Shown here piece after piece: positions 7,575 to 16,853 of a stretch of 64,000 bases of DNA. The translations under genes were made by a program, and so were the position numbers. The number at the start of each line of letters is the position of its first letter. The stretch's first letter is position 1. The notes under the pieces are model-generated. The model ran no database searches. It was not told the DNA's origin and worked only from the letters and a program-made list of their open reading frames with translations. This DNA comes from Acinetobacter parvus DSM 16617 = CIP 108168 (lineage in GTDB: Bacteria; Pseudomonadota; Gammaproteobacteria; Pseudomonadales; Moraxellaceae), in assembly GCF_000368025.1 (NCBI RefSeq), contig NZ_KB849211.1, positions 37,553 through 101,552 of the forward strand, read 5' to 3'.

Positions 7575-8741
7575 ATGCGCGAGTATGCTGTTTTTACTTC
7601 AGAATCTGTAAGCGAAGGTCATCCAGACAAAATGGCTGACCAAATTAGTGATGCTATTTTAGATGCAATCCTAAAAGAAGACCCGTATGCGCGTGTCGCT
7701 TGTGAAACATTAGTAAAAACAGGTGCGGTTGTTCTTGCTGGTGAAATTACAACGACAGCAAATGTCGACTTTGAAGCAATTGTGCGTCAAACCGTAAATG
7801 GTATTGGCTATCATCACTCTGATTTAGGTTTCGACGGATCAACTTGTGCCGTGATCAATATGATTGGTAAACAATCTCCAGAGATTGCTCAAGGTGTTGA
7901 CCGTCAAAAACCTGAAGATCAAGGTGCTGGCGACCAAGGCTTAATGTTCGGTTATGCAAGCCGTGAGACAGATGTACTCATGCCTGCCCCAATTTCTTAT
8001 GCGCACCGTTTAATGGAGCGTCAAGCAGAATTACGCCGTTCAGGTGCTTTACCTTGGTTACGTCCAGATGCAAAAAGCCAAGTTACCTTTGCTTATGAAA
8101 ATGGTATGCCAGTTCGTTTAGATGCAGTTGTATTATCAACTCAGCACGATCCTGAAATTAGTCAAGCTAACTTAAAAGAAGCTGTGATTGAAGAAATCGT
8201 AAAACCGATTATTCCTGCTGAAATGTTCCATGCAGGTACAAAATTCCATATCAATCCAACAGGTATGTTTGTGATTGGCGGTCCTGTAGGTGACTGTGGT
8301 TTAACTGGTCGTAAGATTATTGTCGATACTTATGGCGGTATGGCTCGTCATGGTGGTGGTGCTTTCTCTGGTAAAGATCCATCAAAAGTTGACCGTTCTG
8401 CAGCCTATGCAGGTCGTTATGTTGCGAAAAATATTGTTGCTGCAGGTCTTGCTGACAAATGTGAAATTCAGGTGAGTTATGCAATCGGTGTTGCAGAGCC
8501 AACCTCCATTTCAATCAATACATTCAATACAGGCAAAGTTTCAGATGAGTTGATTATTCAATTGGTTCGTGAACACTTTGATTTACGTCCATACGGTATC
8601 ACCCGCATGTTGAACCTGATCCAACCGATGTATAAGCAAACTGCTGCGTATGGCCACTTTGGTCGTGAGGGTTCAGACACTGCATTTACATGGGAAAAAA
8701 CCGATAAGGTTGATGTGTTAAAAGATGCAAGTGGACTGTAA
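7575..8741 (+). CDS. metK: S-adenosylmethionine synthetase
   Basis: Makes S-adenosylmethionine from methionine and ATP. The 388-residue length is standard. N-terminal FTSESVSEGHPDKMADQISD holds the ATP and metal residues, GAGDQGLMFGYA is the first family signature, and the GGGAFSGKDPSKVDRS loop is the second. The 385-bp upstream region is shared with divergent tkt. The last 60 bases before the start contain the complementary GTCCTATC/GATAGGAC pair described separately. Confidence 0.98.
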   Translation: MREYAVFTSESVSEGHPDKMADQISDAILDAILKEDPYARVACETLVKTGAVVLAGEITTTANVDFEAIVRQTVNGIGYHHSDLGFDGSTCAVINMIGKQSPEIAQGVDRQKPEDQGAGDQGLMFGYASRETDVLMPAPISYAHRLMERQAELRRSGALPWLRPDAKSQVTFAYENGMPVRLDAVVLSTQHDPEISQANLKEAVIEEIVKPIIPAEMFHAGTKFHINPTGMFVIGGPVGDCGLTGRKIIVDTYGGMARHGGGAFSGKDPSKVDRSAAYAGRYVAKNIVAAGLADKCEIQVSYAIGVAEPTSISINTFNTGKVSDELIIQLVREHFDLRPYGITRMLNLIQPMYKQTAAYGHFGREGSDTAFTWEKTDKVDVLKDASGL

Positions 8742-8757
8742 CGTCTTACCTCATTTT

Positions 8758-8786
8758 AAAAGCTCGCTCATCGCGAGCTTTTTTAT
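8758..8786 (+). terminator. metK terminator
   Basis: AAAGCTCGC / GCGAGCTTTTTT hairpin with a TCAT loop, 16 bp after the metK stop. Confidence 0.85.
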
Positions 8787-8883
8787 GCTCTCCTCACCTA
8801 TGTCCTAAAATTTACATTGGGAACTATATTATTTTGATCTTGCACAGCATTTGCTAAAATACAATTTCAATCATTTCGGATAC

Positions 8884-9072
8884 ATGGTTATGACTCAATT
8901 GATCAACAAGGGTGGATTTCGCGAACGTGCAAACCGCACTCGTAAATACAAACAATCTGAAAATGAATTAACGACACTGGTTCCAAACCAATATCGTGCT
9001 GGTTTAAAAGAAACAGACCAACATACCCAGCCAGAGCAAAAAAAGGACAGCCCATCTAAAAATGAGGCATAA
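8884..9072 (+). CDS. Small basic hypothetical protein
   Basis: A 62-residue, highly charged protein starting MVMTQLINKGGFRERANRTR and ending in a Lys/Glu/Gln-rich tail. I chose ATG 8884 because a CGGA lies 5-8 bases upstream. A -10-like TAAAAT/TACAAT box around 8855-8866 would put the upstream ATG at 8851 outside the transcript. It has its own terminator and no recognised domain, membrane segment or signal peptide. The tail looks disordered. Existence as a real gene is likely but not proven. Confidence 0.5.
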   Translation: MVMTQLINKGGFRERANRTRKYKQSENELTTLVPNQYRAGLKETDQHTQPEQKKDSPSKNEA

Positions 9073-9105
9073 AAAAGCACACTGTTTGAAAGTGTGCCTT
9101 TATTA
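9071..9105. terminator. Terminator between small ORF and fxsA
   Basis: GCACACT / AGTGTGC stem flanked by AAAAAA and a T-rich tail, placed between two convergent genes. Confidence 0.75.
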
Positions 9106-9118
9106 AAATCAACGCTAA

Positions 9119-9682
9119 TTAATTCACATCTTTAAATTCAATTTTCTTTTGCTCAGGTTTCACTTCACGCGCTTCCCCGTCAATCACAGTTGAATCACGA
9201 TATTGCTCGCCACCTTGCTGATTTTGCATCTCCTGCATTTGACGCATAAGATCAGCAAATGGATTCTGTCCACCAGCCGCACCGCTACCCATTCCACCCA
9301 TCATTTGGTCCATCAGGGCTTGTTGACGCTTGGCCATCGTTTTCATGAGCGCGTTGCGGAAAGCAGTTTGAACGGCTGGGATAAGTACCAATACAGCCAG
9401 TACATCGGAAATCAAACCTGGTAACATTAGCAGAAAACCAGACATCGCAATTGCCAGCTTCTTGGTTACTGCTGGATCACTCCCAAGCTGTCCAGTCATC
9501 TGCATTTGCTGTAATTGCGGCATAATGTTGGAGGTGCTTGAGCGAACAAGGTTCAGACCAATGAAAAATGCAATGATGAACCAGAAAAAGACATACCACA
9601 TACTTCCAACGAGGTCGCCCACGCCAATCCATACTAAAACTTCAGCAATTGTGCCAAATACCACGATAAGAAGTAGAGTCAT
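9119..9682 (-). CDS. fxsA: FxsA family inner-membrane protein
   Basis: A 187-residue FxsA-family protein. An N-terminal membrane pair (TLLLIVVFGTIAEVLVWIGV and the following hydrophobic helix) precedes a PAVTKKLAIAMSGFLLMLPGL segment that is characteristic of the family. A Met/Gln/Gly-rich cytoplasmic tail follows. In E. coli the family member relieves F-plasmid exclusion of phage T7; the general role is unknown. An in-frame TTG at 9724 would add 14 residues, but ATG 9682 has a GAG element nearby and begins at the conserved domain. Confidence 0.82.
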   Translation of the reverse strand: MTLLLIVVFGTIAEVLVWIGVGDLVGSMWYVFFWFIIAFFIGLNLVRSSTSNIMPQLQQMQMTGQLGSDPAVTKKLAIAMSGFLLMLPGLISDVLAVLVLIPAVQTAFRNALMKTMAKRQQALMDQMMGGMGSGAAGGQNPFADLMRQMQEMQNQQGGEQYRDSTVIDGEAREVKPEQKKIEFKDVN

Positions 9683-9812
9683 GTCAAATCTCAAAATTAA
9701 AAACTTGTGCAAAAAACTGGTCAATTAGGCTGACACAATACATAAAATGAATTCAATAAATAAGTTGATGGGTACTTTTTTCAATTTATCAAGTGCTGTT
9801 AGTGTGAGCTGC

Positions 9813-9855
9813 ATAAAAAAGCTCCCAATTAAATCATCACTAATTGAGAGCTTAG
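9813..9855 (-). terminator. Terminator overlapping the end of the DUF2238 remnant
   Basis: On the minus strand GCTCTCAATTA pairs with TAATTGGGAGC, followed by TTTTTT (9815-9820). It probably served the degenerate gene upstream and may now serve the ion channel transcript. Confidence 0.7.
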
Positions 9856-9981
9856 GCTTTCTCTAAAGATCAACCACCATTGAGCAATCTCAAAACCTAA
9901 AGGTACACGTGCATAGGTATATGCTCCACCAACGATTAATACAATTGCATGCAAAAAAATTAGGCTATACAAGAGCGATTC
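9829..9981 (-). pseudogene. DUF2238 (YjdF-like) membrane protein remnant
   Basis: An open segment of 50 codons without a usable start reads LHAIVLIVGGAYTYARVPLG followed by FEIAQWW. This closely resembles the second transmembrane block of DUF2238/YjdF membrane proteins. An in-frame TAA lies immediately upstream (9982-9984), and the remainder of a normal ~200-residue protein is missing. It lies in the gap between fxsA and the channel gene. Confidence 0.55.
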
Positions 9982-10023
9982 TTAAGATTGATCTCTAACG
10001 CTGTTTTTCATTAAACTTGCGGT

Positions 10024-11007
10024 TTATTCGGATAATTTTTCACCACAATGCGGACAGTAATGATATTTCTTTTTCTCCTGTTCCTGACTCTCAAGTAACT
10101 TCTCCCTGACCAGTTGGATGATAATTTCATGGGTCTGCTCTTTTGGTAAACCCACTTTTTTCCGAATTCGTTCAATTTCAACTTGGTCATGCAACAAGTC
10201 CAGCCCTTTGGCTTGCAAGGCTTCACGAAACTCCTGTTCCAGTCTTTGATTACGCTGGTTTAATTCATTGGCAAGGCCTGAAGCTAAAATACCTGCGGGC
10301 AAAGCTGCAATACCGACACCCAGAATTGTAATGAATGCACCCAGGATACGCCCTAAATTGGTTACAGGCGTTACATCACCATAGCCCACTGTTGTCAATG
10401 TAACAACCGCCCACCACATTGCTTTTGGGATTGAGCTAAATGCTTCAGGCTGGGCTTTATTTTCCACCACGTAAATTGCGGATGCCGTCATCACAATCAT
10501 AATGACCAAGATGAAAATAACCGCCTGAAATGAACCTTTTTCTCGCTGGATGACACGTAAAAGTATCTGTAATGAAACAAAATAACGGGTTAGTTTGAGT
10601 AATCGGAATAGTCGTAAAACCCGTAGGAAACGCAAATCAAGATGAACAAAGAAATTTAAGTACGCAGGTAAAATCGCCATGAGGTCAATAATCGCCTCGC
10701 CACTTTTCATCCAGCGAAACCGCTGCTTCCATGCTGATTCCTGTGGATTTTTTTCAATGATGCTCCATAGCCTTAATAAATATTCACCGCTAAAAATAAG
10801 GATTGAGAGATTTTCAAAAATATTGAAATAAGGCTGATATAGCTTATACAAGTCATCAACTGACTCCAGTAGCACCGCTGCAACATTGGCAATGATTAGG
10901 GAAATCAGTAAGTAGTTGACACAGGTACTCACCTTACTTTTATAGTCATCATCATGCAGATTGTTATAAACAAACTGTCTTAGCTGTTGCCATGAAAATT
11001 GAGCCAT
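10024..11007 (-). CDS. Voltage-gated-type potassium channel with C-terminal zinc-ribbon tail
   Basis: A 327-residue inner-membrane ion channel. Segments S1-S6 can be traced: S1 around 30-50, S2 around 65-82, S3 at 105-120, an arginine-rich S4 (RFLRVLRLFRLLKLTRYF), S5 around 160-178, and a pore loop with the K+ selectivity filter TTVGYGD followed by S6. After S6 comes a coiled, charged cytoplasmic region that ends in YHYCPHCGEKLSE, a single CxxC knuckle. There is no RCK/TrkA-N domain, unlike E. coli Kch. It likely passes K+, but gating is unknown. Confidence 0.88.
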   Translation of the reverse strand: MAQFSWQQLRQFVYNNLHDDDYKSKVSTCVNYLLISLIIANVAAVLLESVDDLYKLYQPYFNIFENLSILIFSGEYLLRLWSIIEKNPQESAWKQRFRWMKSGEAIIDLMAILPAYLNFFVHLDLRFLRVLRLFRLLKLTRYFVSLQILLRVIQREKGSFQAVIFILVIMIVMTASAIYVVENKAQPEAFSSIPKAMWWAVVTLTTVGYGDVTPVTNLGRILGAFITILGVGIAALPAGILASGLANELNQRNQRLEQEFREALQAKGLDLLHDQVEIERIRKKVGLPKEQTHEIIIQLVREKLLESQEQEKKKYHYCPHCGEKLSE

Positions 11008-11203
11008 ACCATATTTATCGTTATATAAATCAGGTTAAAATGTATCATGTTGCCTGAGCGTTTGATAAGTCATTTCTATCTTTGGTTTAGTCTAGACCAC
11101 TCTTAATGGATTTTTGAAAACTGGCTTCGTCGTAAGTTTCATTGAAATCTTTATATTGTGATTGACAAGAGTACGGAATATATTTCTTATCAGTCTATAT
11201 TTG

Positions 11204-11548
11204 CTATTTGATTGTATAATAATGTGGATCTTTTTTCCATTTTACTTGTTCAAAGTCTAAATCAAAAAAACTTGCAACTTTTTGAGCAATTGGTTTCTTG
11301 AACAGTTTTGCATCCATATAAACAATGGTTTGATTCATTTTAATATTAAAGATCACTCGACCTCTTGGTATTTCCTCATATTCTAGATATTTTAAATGGT
11401 CAAATTGGTATCTTAATATTTCCCAATACCCAACATGAGTATAAGAACTATCAATCAGGCCTAATGAATCTACATCAGACAAAACAAAGTTATGGGCAAT
11501 CCCAATGACTTGGTTTTTGTCATACCAGAATATACCTATTTTCATCAT
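11204..11548 (-). CDS. Hypothetical protein, partner of the PDDEXK protein
   Basis: A 114-residue protein of unknown function. It opens MMKIGIFWYDKNQVIGIAHN and has a central LEYEEIPRGRVIF motif and a C-terminal WKKDPHYYTIK. It has mixed alpha/beta character, no signal peptide and no membrane segment. The start overlaps the stop of the PD-(D/E)XK gene by four bases (ATGA), so the two are translationally coupled. The tight pairing suggests a functional partner such as an immunity, inhibitor or accessory protein, but nothing in the sequence shows which. Confidence 0.6.
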   Translation of the reverse strand: MMKIGIFWYDKNQVIGIAHNFVLSDVDSLGLIDSSYTHVGYWEILRYQFDHLKYLEYEEIPRGRVIFNIKMNQTIVYMDAKLFKKPIAQKVASFFDLDFEQVKWKKDPHYYTIK

Positions 11549-12825
11549 TTAGCTTCATCTAATTGTTTAAATTCTTCAATAACAGAATTAAAATTGGCAA
11601 TCACTTCACCAATCCAACGATCAAATATTTCATTATCTTGAGTAACTAATAAATCAAGAGTTATTGAATCAAAATTACGGATATTGCATACCAATTTACT
11701 CATCCAAGACATCTCTAGTTTATTTTTATTGCTCTGAGATAACCATAAAGAATCATCAATAACATCTTTTAAATTGATATTACTATCTTCACAAACCACA
11801 CCATAATGCAATCCTTCTGTGACCACAATAATCATAAACTTTAATAAAGGTACTGCTTCATGCTCAAAAATACACCCTATAAAATCTCGACTCATTCGCT
11901 TTGATTTTTGTAAATTTTTGAACCATCTTTTACATTTTGACAAATCATGCCGAACATTATTATATTTACTATCGAGTGAAATTGAATATCCTTGATAGTG
12001 ATTGAAACTTGTATCAATTTCACTAAAAAATCTCTCTAATAATTCGCCACGAAATTCTTGACTCTGAAATATATGATTAATATCTGAAATAGCTTTAAAC
12101 TGTTTCGAATCAACAGAAAGTAATAATTCCTTGATCGCACTTTTATTCGACATAATATTTCCTGTCATTTGTAGAACTAAATTTTTATATTGCTGTATAG
12201 CAGCCAAGATATTCGTCTGATCATTTAAATATTGCTCTATCTCACTTAACCAACCCAGCAAGTCATTTTGATAATTCAATATTGAAAGATCAACTGGTTG
12301 TGTAATATCACCATTCAAATAGTAACAACCATCCTCCTCATTTCTGAGGATATGACCTAAAGATTTTTTACTTGGTTGAGCATCCAATAGAGATAAATAA
12401 ATCAATATTGGCTGTTTATTCTTTGCTATACAATATGAATAATAACGATTTAATTGTTTACTCTGATCTGAGGCATAAATCTTATTTTCAATAATCATTA
12501 TTTGATGATCATTTCTTATTAAAATATCAATTTGATCTTTTCCTTCTCGTTTTTCCCTTTCTACAATTACTTTTGTATTTATATCAAAATTCAGTGAGAA
12601 ATATTCGACAAATATTTTAAGAAAGATACTTCCCTGTCCATGACTCCCTTTAGGATTGAGTAAGTCAGCAATAATTGGAGTATGTGTATGTACTTCACTT
12701 GTTGCCATTCCCATTATTTTAATAAGATTAAAATACTCACCCTTAGATTTATTTTTTACAATGTTTTCTTCATTAGTCTTTACAACATGATCGATCAAAC
12801 TTAATAATTGATTTTTTATATCCAC
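11545..12825 (-). CDS. PD-(D/E)XK nuclease superfamily protein
   Basis: A 426-residue cytoplasmic protein. The N-terminal half matches the PDDEXK_4-type nuclease family: TSEVHTHTPIIADLLNPKGS with a following HGQG, then KDQIDILIRNDHQIMIIENK. The last gives the Asp and Glu-Asn-Lys of the catalytic core, followed by YASDQSKQLNRYY. The C-terminal half is unrecognised. The start is GTG, with GGA seven bases upstream. Local base composition is markedly AT-rich. The gene sits between two core genes and is coupled to a 114-residue partner, which suggests an acquired accessory or defence-type module. Confidence 0.72.
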   Translation of the reverse strand: MDIKNQLLSLIDHVVKTNEENIVKNKSKGEYFNLIKIMGMATSEVHTHTPIIADLLNPKGSHGQGSIFLKIFVEYFSLNFDINTKVIVEREKREGKDQIDILIRNDHQIMIIENKIYASDQSKQLNRYYSYCIAKNKQPILIYLSLLDAQPSKKSLGHILRNEEDGCYYLNGDITQPVDLSILNYQNDLLGWLSEIEQYLNDQTNILAAIQQYKNLVLQMTGNIMSNKSAIKELLLSVDSKQFKAISDINHIFQSQEFRGELLERFFSEIDTSFNHYQGYSISLDSKYNNVRHDLSKCKRWFKNLQKSKRMSRDFIGCIFEHEAVPLLKFMIIVVTEGLHYGVVCEDSNINLKDVIDDSLWLSQSNKNKLEMSWMSKLVCNIRNFDSITLDLLVTQDNEIFDRWIGEVIANFNSVIEEFKQLDEAK

Positions 12826-12835
12826 AATATATCCA

Positions 12836-12866
12836 AAAAATAAGGACTGATTACTCAGCCCTTATT
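12836..12866 (-). terminator. acnB terminator
   Basis: AAATAAGGGCTGA pairs with TCAGTCCTTATTT and is followed by T residues, downstream of the acnB stop and 11 bp before the nuclease start codon. Confidence 0.8.
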
Positions 12867-12893
12867 TATAGCTAAATCAACAAATTAAGTCAA
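12865..12893 (-). promoter_or_regulatory. Predicted sigma-70 promoter for the nuclease module
   Basis: TTGACT (12888-12893), formed by the last codons of acnB, a 17-bp spacer and TATAAA (12865-12870) give a near-consensus promoter. The predicted start, near 12858, falls inside the 5' arm of the acnB terminator, so the new RNA could not form the whole hairpin. Confidence 0.5.
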
Positions 12894-15524
12894 TTGAGCA
12901 GCCTGAATTTTCTTGGTATCAACTTGATCAGCTTCTTTTGTATATTCGCTCATCTTATCGAAGTTCAAGTATTTGTAGATGTCAGCAGCAGCGCTGTCAA
13001 TTTGTGACGCGTACTGTTGATATTCTTCTGGGCTTGGTAATTTACCAAGAACCGCAGCTACAGACGCAAGCTCAGCAGAAGCCAAGTAAACGTTTGCACC
13101 TTGACCTAAACGGTTCGGGAAGTTACGCGTAGAAGTCGATACACAAGTCGTGTTCGGTGCTACGCGTGCTTGGTTACCCATACAGAGTGAACAGCCTGGC
13201 ATTTCAGTACGTGCGCCTGATTTACCATAGATGTTATAGAAGCCTTCTTCCATCAACTGATGCTCATCCATACGCGTTGGTGGCGCAATCCAAAGACGAG
13301 TTGATAAAGAACCACCTGGTACTTGCTCAAGCAATTTACCTGCAGCACGGAAGTGACCGATGTTTGTCATACAAGAACCGATGAATACTTCATCAATTTT
13401 GTCGCCTTGAACGTCAGAAAGAAGTTTAGCGTCATCTGGATCGTTCGGGCAGCAAAGAATTGGTTCTTTGATGTCAGCAAGATCGATTTCGTAAACTTTT
13501 AAGTATTCTGCATCAGCATCAGCTTTTAACAGGCTTGGGTTATCTAACCACTTCTGCATGTTTTCAGCACGGCGCGCTATTGTACGAGCATCGCCATAAC
13601 CTTCTGCGATCATCCACTTCAACATAGTGATGTTAGAACGTAGGTATTCAGCAACTTTCTCTTCAGAAAGCGTGATTGAACAGCCAGCAGCAGAACGCTC
13701 AGCAGATGCGTCAGAAAGTTCAAATGCTTGCTCAACAGTCAAGTCATTTTCCATTTCTGATAAGTCGATTTCCAAGATACGACCAGAGAAGATGTTTTTC
13801 TTACCTTTCTTCTCTACAGTTAAGTCACCAGCTTTGATCGCATAGTAAGGAATCGCATGTACAAGGTCACGTAAAGTAATACCAGGCTGCATTTTACCTT
13901 TGAACTTAACAAGTACAGACTCAGGCATGTCAAGTGGCATAACACCAGTTGCAGCTGCGAACGCAACCAGACCAGAACCCGCTGGGAATGAAATACCGAT
14001 TGGGAAACGAGTATGTGAGTCACCACCAGTACCAACTGTATCTGGAAGTAACATACGGTTTAACCAAGAGTGGATAATACCATCACCTGGACGTAAAGAT
14101 ACACCGCCACGGTTCATGATGAAGTCTGGTAATGTATGGTGAGTTGTTACGTCAACTGGTTTTGGATACGCAGCAGTGTGACAGAAAGACTGCATTACCA
14201 AGTCAGCTGAGAAGCCCAAGCACGCCAAGTCTTTTAACTCGTCACGCGTCATAGGACCAGTTGTATCTTGAGAACCAACAGTCGTCATCTTAGGTTCGCA
14301 GTAAGTACCTGGACGAACACCTTGACCTTCAGGAAGACCACATGCGCGACCTACCATCTTCTGAGCTTGTGTAAAGCCTTTACCAGTGTCAGCAGGTTGT
14401 ACTGGAGTACGGAATAAAGTAGAAGGCTCAAGACCTAATTCTTCACGCGCTTTGGCAGTTAAACCACGGCCAATGATCAAGTTAATACGACCACCAGCAC
14501 GTACTTCGTCTAATAGTACAGGCGTTTTAAGCTCAGCTTCTGCAATTTGTGCACCGTCTTTGAATGCAGTAACTTTTGCAGCAGCATGATCAATTTTCAA
14601 TACAACTTCGTCGCCCATGTTCATGTTAGCAACGTCGATTTCAACAGGTAATGCACCTGCATCTTCCATTGTATTGAAGAAAATTGGAGCGATCTTAGAA
14701 CCTAAGCACACACCACCATCTTTTTTATTTGGAATGTGTGGAAGTTCGTTACCGAAGAACCAAAGTACAGAGTTAGTTGCAGATTTACGGCTTGAACCCG
14801 TACCAACAACGTCACCCACGTAAGCAACTTGATTGCCTTTCGCGATCAATTCTTTGATTTGGCTTAATGGACCAACTTCACCTGGTTTTTCAGGGTTGAT
14901 ACCGTCACGCTCGTTTTTCAACATTGCATTTGCGTGTAATGGGATATCTGGACGGCTCCAAGCGTCTTGAGCTGGAGACAAGTCATCAGTATTGGTCTCA
15001 CCTGTTACTTTAAACACAGTGATTTTGATTTCTTCTGGAACGTCAGCACGGCTCGTGAACCATTCTGCTTCAGCCCAAGATTGTAAAACAGCTTTAGCCG
15101 CAGCATTGCCTGCTTTTGCTTTGTCTGCTACGTCATGGAATGCATCAAATACCAGAAGAGTTTTCTTCAATGCTTCTGCAGCTAATTCAGCAAGCTCAGC
15201 ATTGTCAAGAAGCTCAACTAAAGGAGCAACGTTATAACCACCAAGCATCGTACCTAGTAAGTAAACTGCACGCTCTTTAGTTACAAGTGGAGAAGTTGCT
15301 TCGCCTTTTGCTAGAGCAGCCAAGAAAGCAGCTTTAACATACGCAGCTTGGTCAACACCTGCTGGAACACGATTTTCAAGCAAATCTACTAAAAATGCTT
15401 CTTCACCTGCTGGTGGATTTTTTAATAATGCGACAAGTTCAGCAGTTTGAGCATCATCAAGTGGCTTCGGTGGGACTCCGAGTGCGGCACGTTCTGCAAC
15501 GTGTTGGCGGTAAGCTTCTAGCAC
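12885..15524 (-). CDS. acnB: Aconitate hydratase B
   Basis: Interconverts citrate and isocitrate in the TCA cycle using a [4Fe-4S] cluster. The 879-residue length and the AcnB domain order (N-terminal HEAT-like domain, swivel domain, then the three catalytic domains) are typical. Cluster cysteines are seen in FIGSCMTNIGHFRAAGKLL and PGCSLCMGNQARV. The swivel substrate motif VVGTGSSRKSATNSV is at about 240. It is a single gene, with a 258-bp upstream region in which I see no other gene. Confidence 0.98.
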   Translation of the reverse strand: MLEAYRQHVAERAALGVPPKPLDDAQTAELVALLKNPPAGEEAFLVDLLENRVPAGVDQAAYVKAAFLAALAKGEATSPLVTKERAVYLLGTMLGGYNVAPLVELLDNAELAELAAEALKKTLLVFDAFHDVADKAKAGNAAAKAVLQSWAEAEWFTSRADVPEEIKITVFKVTGETNTDDLSPAQDAWSRPDIPLHANAMLKNERDGINPEKPGEVGPLSQIKELIAKGNQVAYVGDVVGTGSSRKSATNSVLWFFGNELPHIPNKKDGGVCLGSKIAPIFFNTMEDAGALPVEIDVANMNMGDEVVLKIDHAAAKVTAFKDGAQIAEAELKTPVLLDEVRAGGRINLIIGRGLTAKAREELGLEPSTLFRTPVQPADTGKGFTQAQKMVGRACGLPEGQGVRPGTYCEPKMTTVGSQDTTGPMTRDELKDLACLGFSADLVMQSFCHTAAYPKPVDVTTHHTLPDFIMNRGGVSLRPGDGIIHSWLNRMLLPDTVGTGGDSHTRFPIGISFPAGSGLVAFAAATGVMPLDMPESVLVKFKGKMQPGITLRDLVHAIPYYAIKAGDLTVEKKGKKNIFSGRILEIDLSEMENDLTVEQAFELSDASAERSAAGCSITLSEEKVAEYLRSNITMLKWMIAEGYGDARTIARRAENMQKWLDNPSLLKADADAEYLKVYEIDLADIKEPILCCPNDPDDAKLLSDVQGDKIDEVFIGSCMTNIGHFRAAGKLLEQVPGGSLSTRLWIAPPTRMDEHQLMEEGFYNIYGKSGARTEMPGCSLCMGNQARVAPNTTCVSTSTRNFPNRLGQGANVYLASAELASVAAVLGKLPSPEEYQQYASQIDSAAADIYKYLNFDKMSEYTKEADQVDTKKIQAAQLT

Positions 15525-15782
15525 GGTGTTATTCCTCTTTTTTAAAAAATTACCTGTAAGTTCCAGCTTTCTGTAAGCTTTACAAGCAATATGGACAGCA
15601 AAATTTTACTAGACTTCGAGTTAAAAGTTAATGCAACAACTGTATTTCTACGTGATGACCATTATTTTATAGCGAAATGCCCATCGGTTTGAAATACCGC
15701 TTTGGTATAAAGCCAAAGTCCAGCAAAACGATCATTTAGTTCCACAAAAAAAGACAAGGGTGTTGTCTTTTCGGTTAATACA

Positions 15783-16148
15783 TTAAAATAGTTTATAGTT
15801 CGGCAGCTTTTCATGTGGAGTTGCCAAACATTGTTCAGTAAATTGTTGCTTCAGTTTTTCACGTAATGCATCTGGTTCAGCCTTAAGTTCTTCGGCTGGG
15901 ATTGCGTAGACTTTTTCAATGATACCGAAAATAAACTTACGCGTGGTTTCATCCTCAATTTTACCCGCATGCTCTGTTGCCTGTTTTTGCTCAATTCCAT
16001 TTTGACGATCCAGCGTAATCGAACGCGCGGCATTTCCCACACTTACACAATAGCCATGCCATTTTTGTTCAGGTGTAAGTGGCTCTTTTTTGCTACAACC
16101 GACCAAAACCAAACCTATTGCAATCAACAAAACTTTATTCATCATCAT
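15783..16148 (-). CDS. Small hypothetical lipoprotein
   Basis: A signal peptide with lipobox (MNKVLLIAIGLVLVGCSKK) predicts an outer- or inner-membrane-anchored lipoprotein of about 120 residues. The mature part is charged, with SVGNAARSITLDRQNG and a Cys near the C-terminus (EQCLATPHEK). A GTG at 16169 would extend it by seven residues, but one of the three clustered ATGs at 16142-16148 is more likely. No recognised domain beyond the lipobox. Confidence 0.6.
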   Translation of the reverse strand: MMMNKVLLIAIGLVLVGCSKKEPLTPEQKWHGYCVSVGNAARSITLDRQNGIEQKQATEHAGKIEDETTRKFIFGIIEKVYAIPAEELKAEPDALREKLKQQFTEQCLATPHEKLPNYKLF

Positions 16149-16244
16149 ACTGCGACTAATTTGATCCACACATCATACTGAAACTGATTCATTTTGCAAA
16201 AGGAAGTATTTAAAACCATCCTGTCTGCAATAGAAACATACAAA

Positions 16245-16766
16245 TCATTTGCTGCACTGCATATTATTGCCATTCTTTTGGCATTTACTGCCTGTTGCAG
16301 AAAGATAGGTATTACCTGCAACCAGATTATAATGCCTACCTTTTGAATCCCAGCATCTGACACCATTACAGTTTTTTACAGCGATCAGGGCTGCTACAGC
16401 AGCCGCTGTAGATGGACTGGCAGTGGTCGCACCAGCAGCTGGCTTAGCTGAATTTGTTGCAGAAGCGGTGGTGGTCTTAACCGCATTTGCACTGGTCGCC
16501 GCTACAGTTGTTTTTGCTTCTTTGTTTGCTACTGGCGGAGGTGTTGTTGGATGAGTTACGGTCTGGGTTGTAGCGGTGTTGGGATTTCTCTTTGCAGGGT
16601 CGAGTTGAGGTTCCTGTTTCTGAGTTGGAGGTGGTGTTGCTGAATATGTTGTTACACCACGTGCGTCCACCCACTTATAGTATTCTTTAGCATTTGTTTG
16701 AAATGTACAGCCAATCACCCCAAGGCTGATGATTGCCAAAATCTGACTAAAAGTGACAGATTTCAT
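16245..16766 (-). CDS. DUF4124 domain-containing secreted protein
   Basis: A 173-residue protein with an N-terminal signal peptide (ending CTFQTNA) and a DUF4124 motif YYKWVDARGVTTYSATPPP just after it. A long Thr/Ala/Pro/Lys-rich linker (about residues 50-125) leads to a short C-terminal domain with four Cys (KNCNGVRCWDSKG and KCQKNGNNMQCSK), likely disulphide-bonded in the periplasm. Such proteins are common in the family; function unknown. Confidence 0.75.
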   Translation of the reverse strand: MKSVTFSQILAIISLGVIGCTFQTNAKEYYKWVDARGVTTYSATPPPTQKQEPQLDPAKRNPNTATTQTVTHPTTPPPVANKEAKTTVAATSANAVKTTTASATNSAKPAAGATTASPSTAAAVAALIAVKNCNGVRCWDSKGRHYNLVAGNTYLSATGSKCQKNGNNMQCSK

Positions 16767-16853
16767 CCCTTTCCTCCCAAAAATATCATAAATATTTTAT
16801 TTTCAATAACTTATTTTAATTTTAGCATATTTCCTTATTTAAAATAAATGTCA

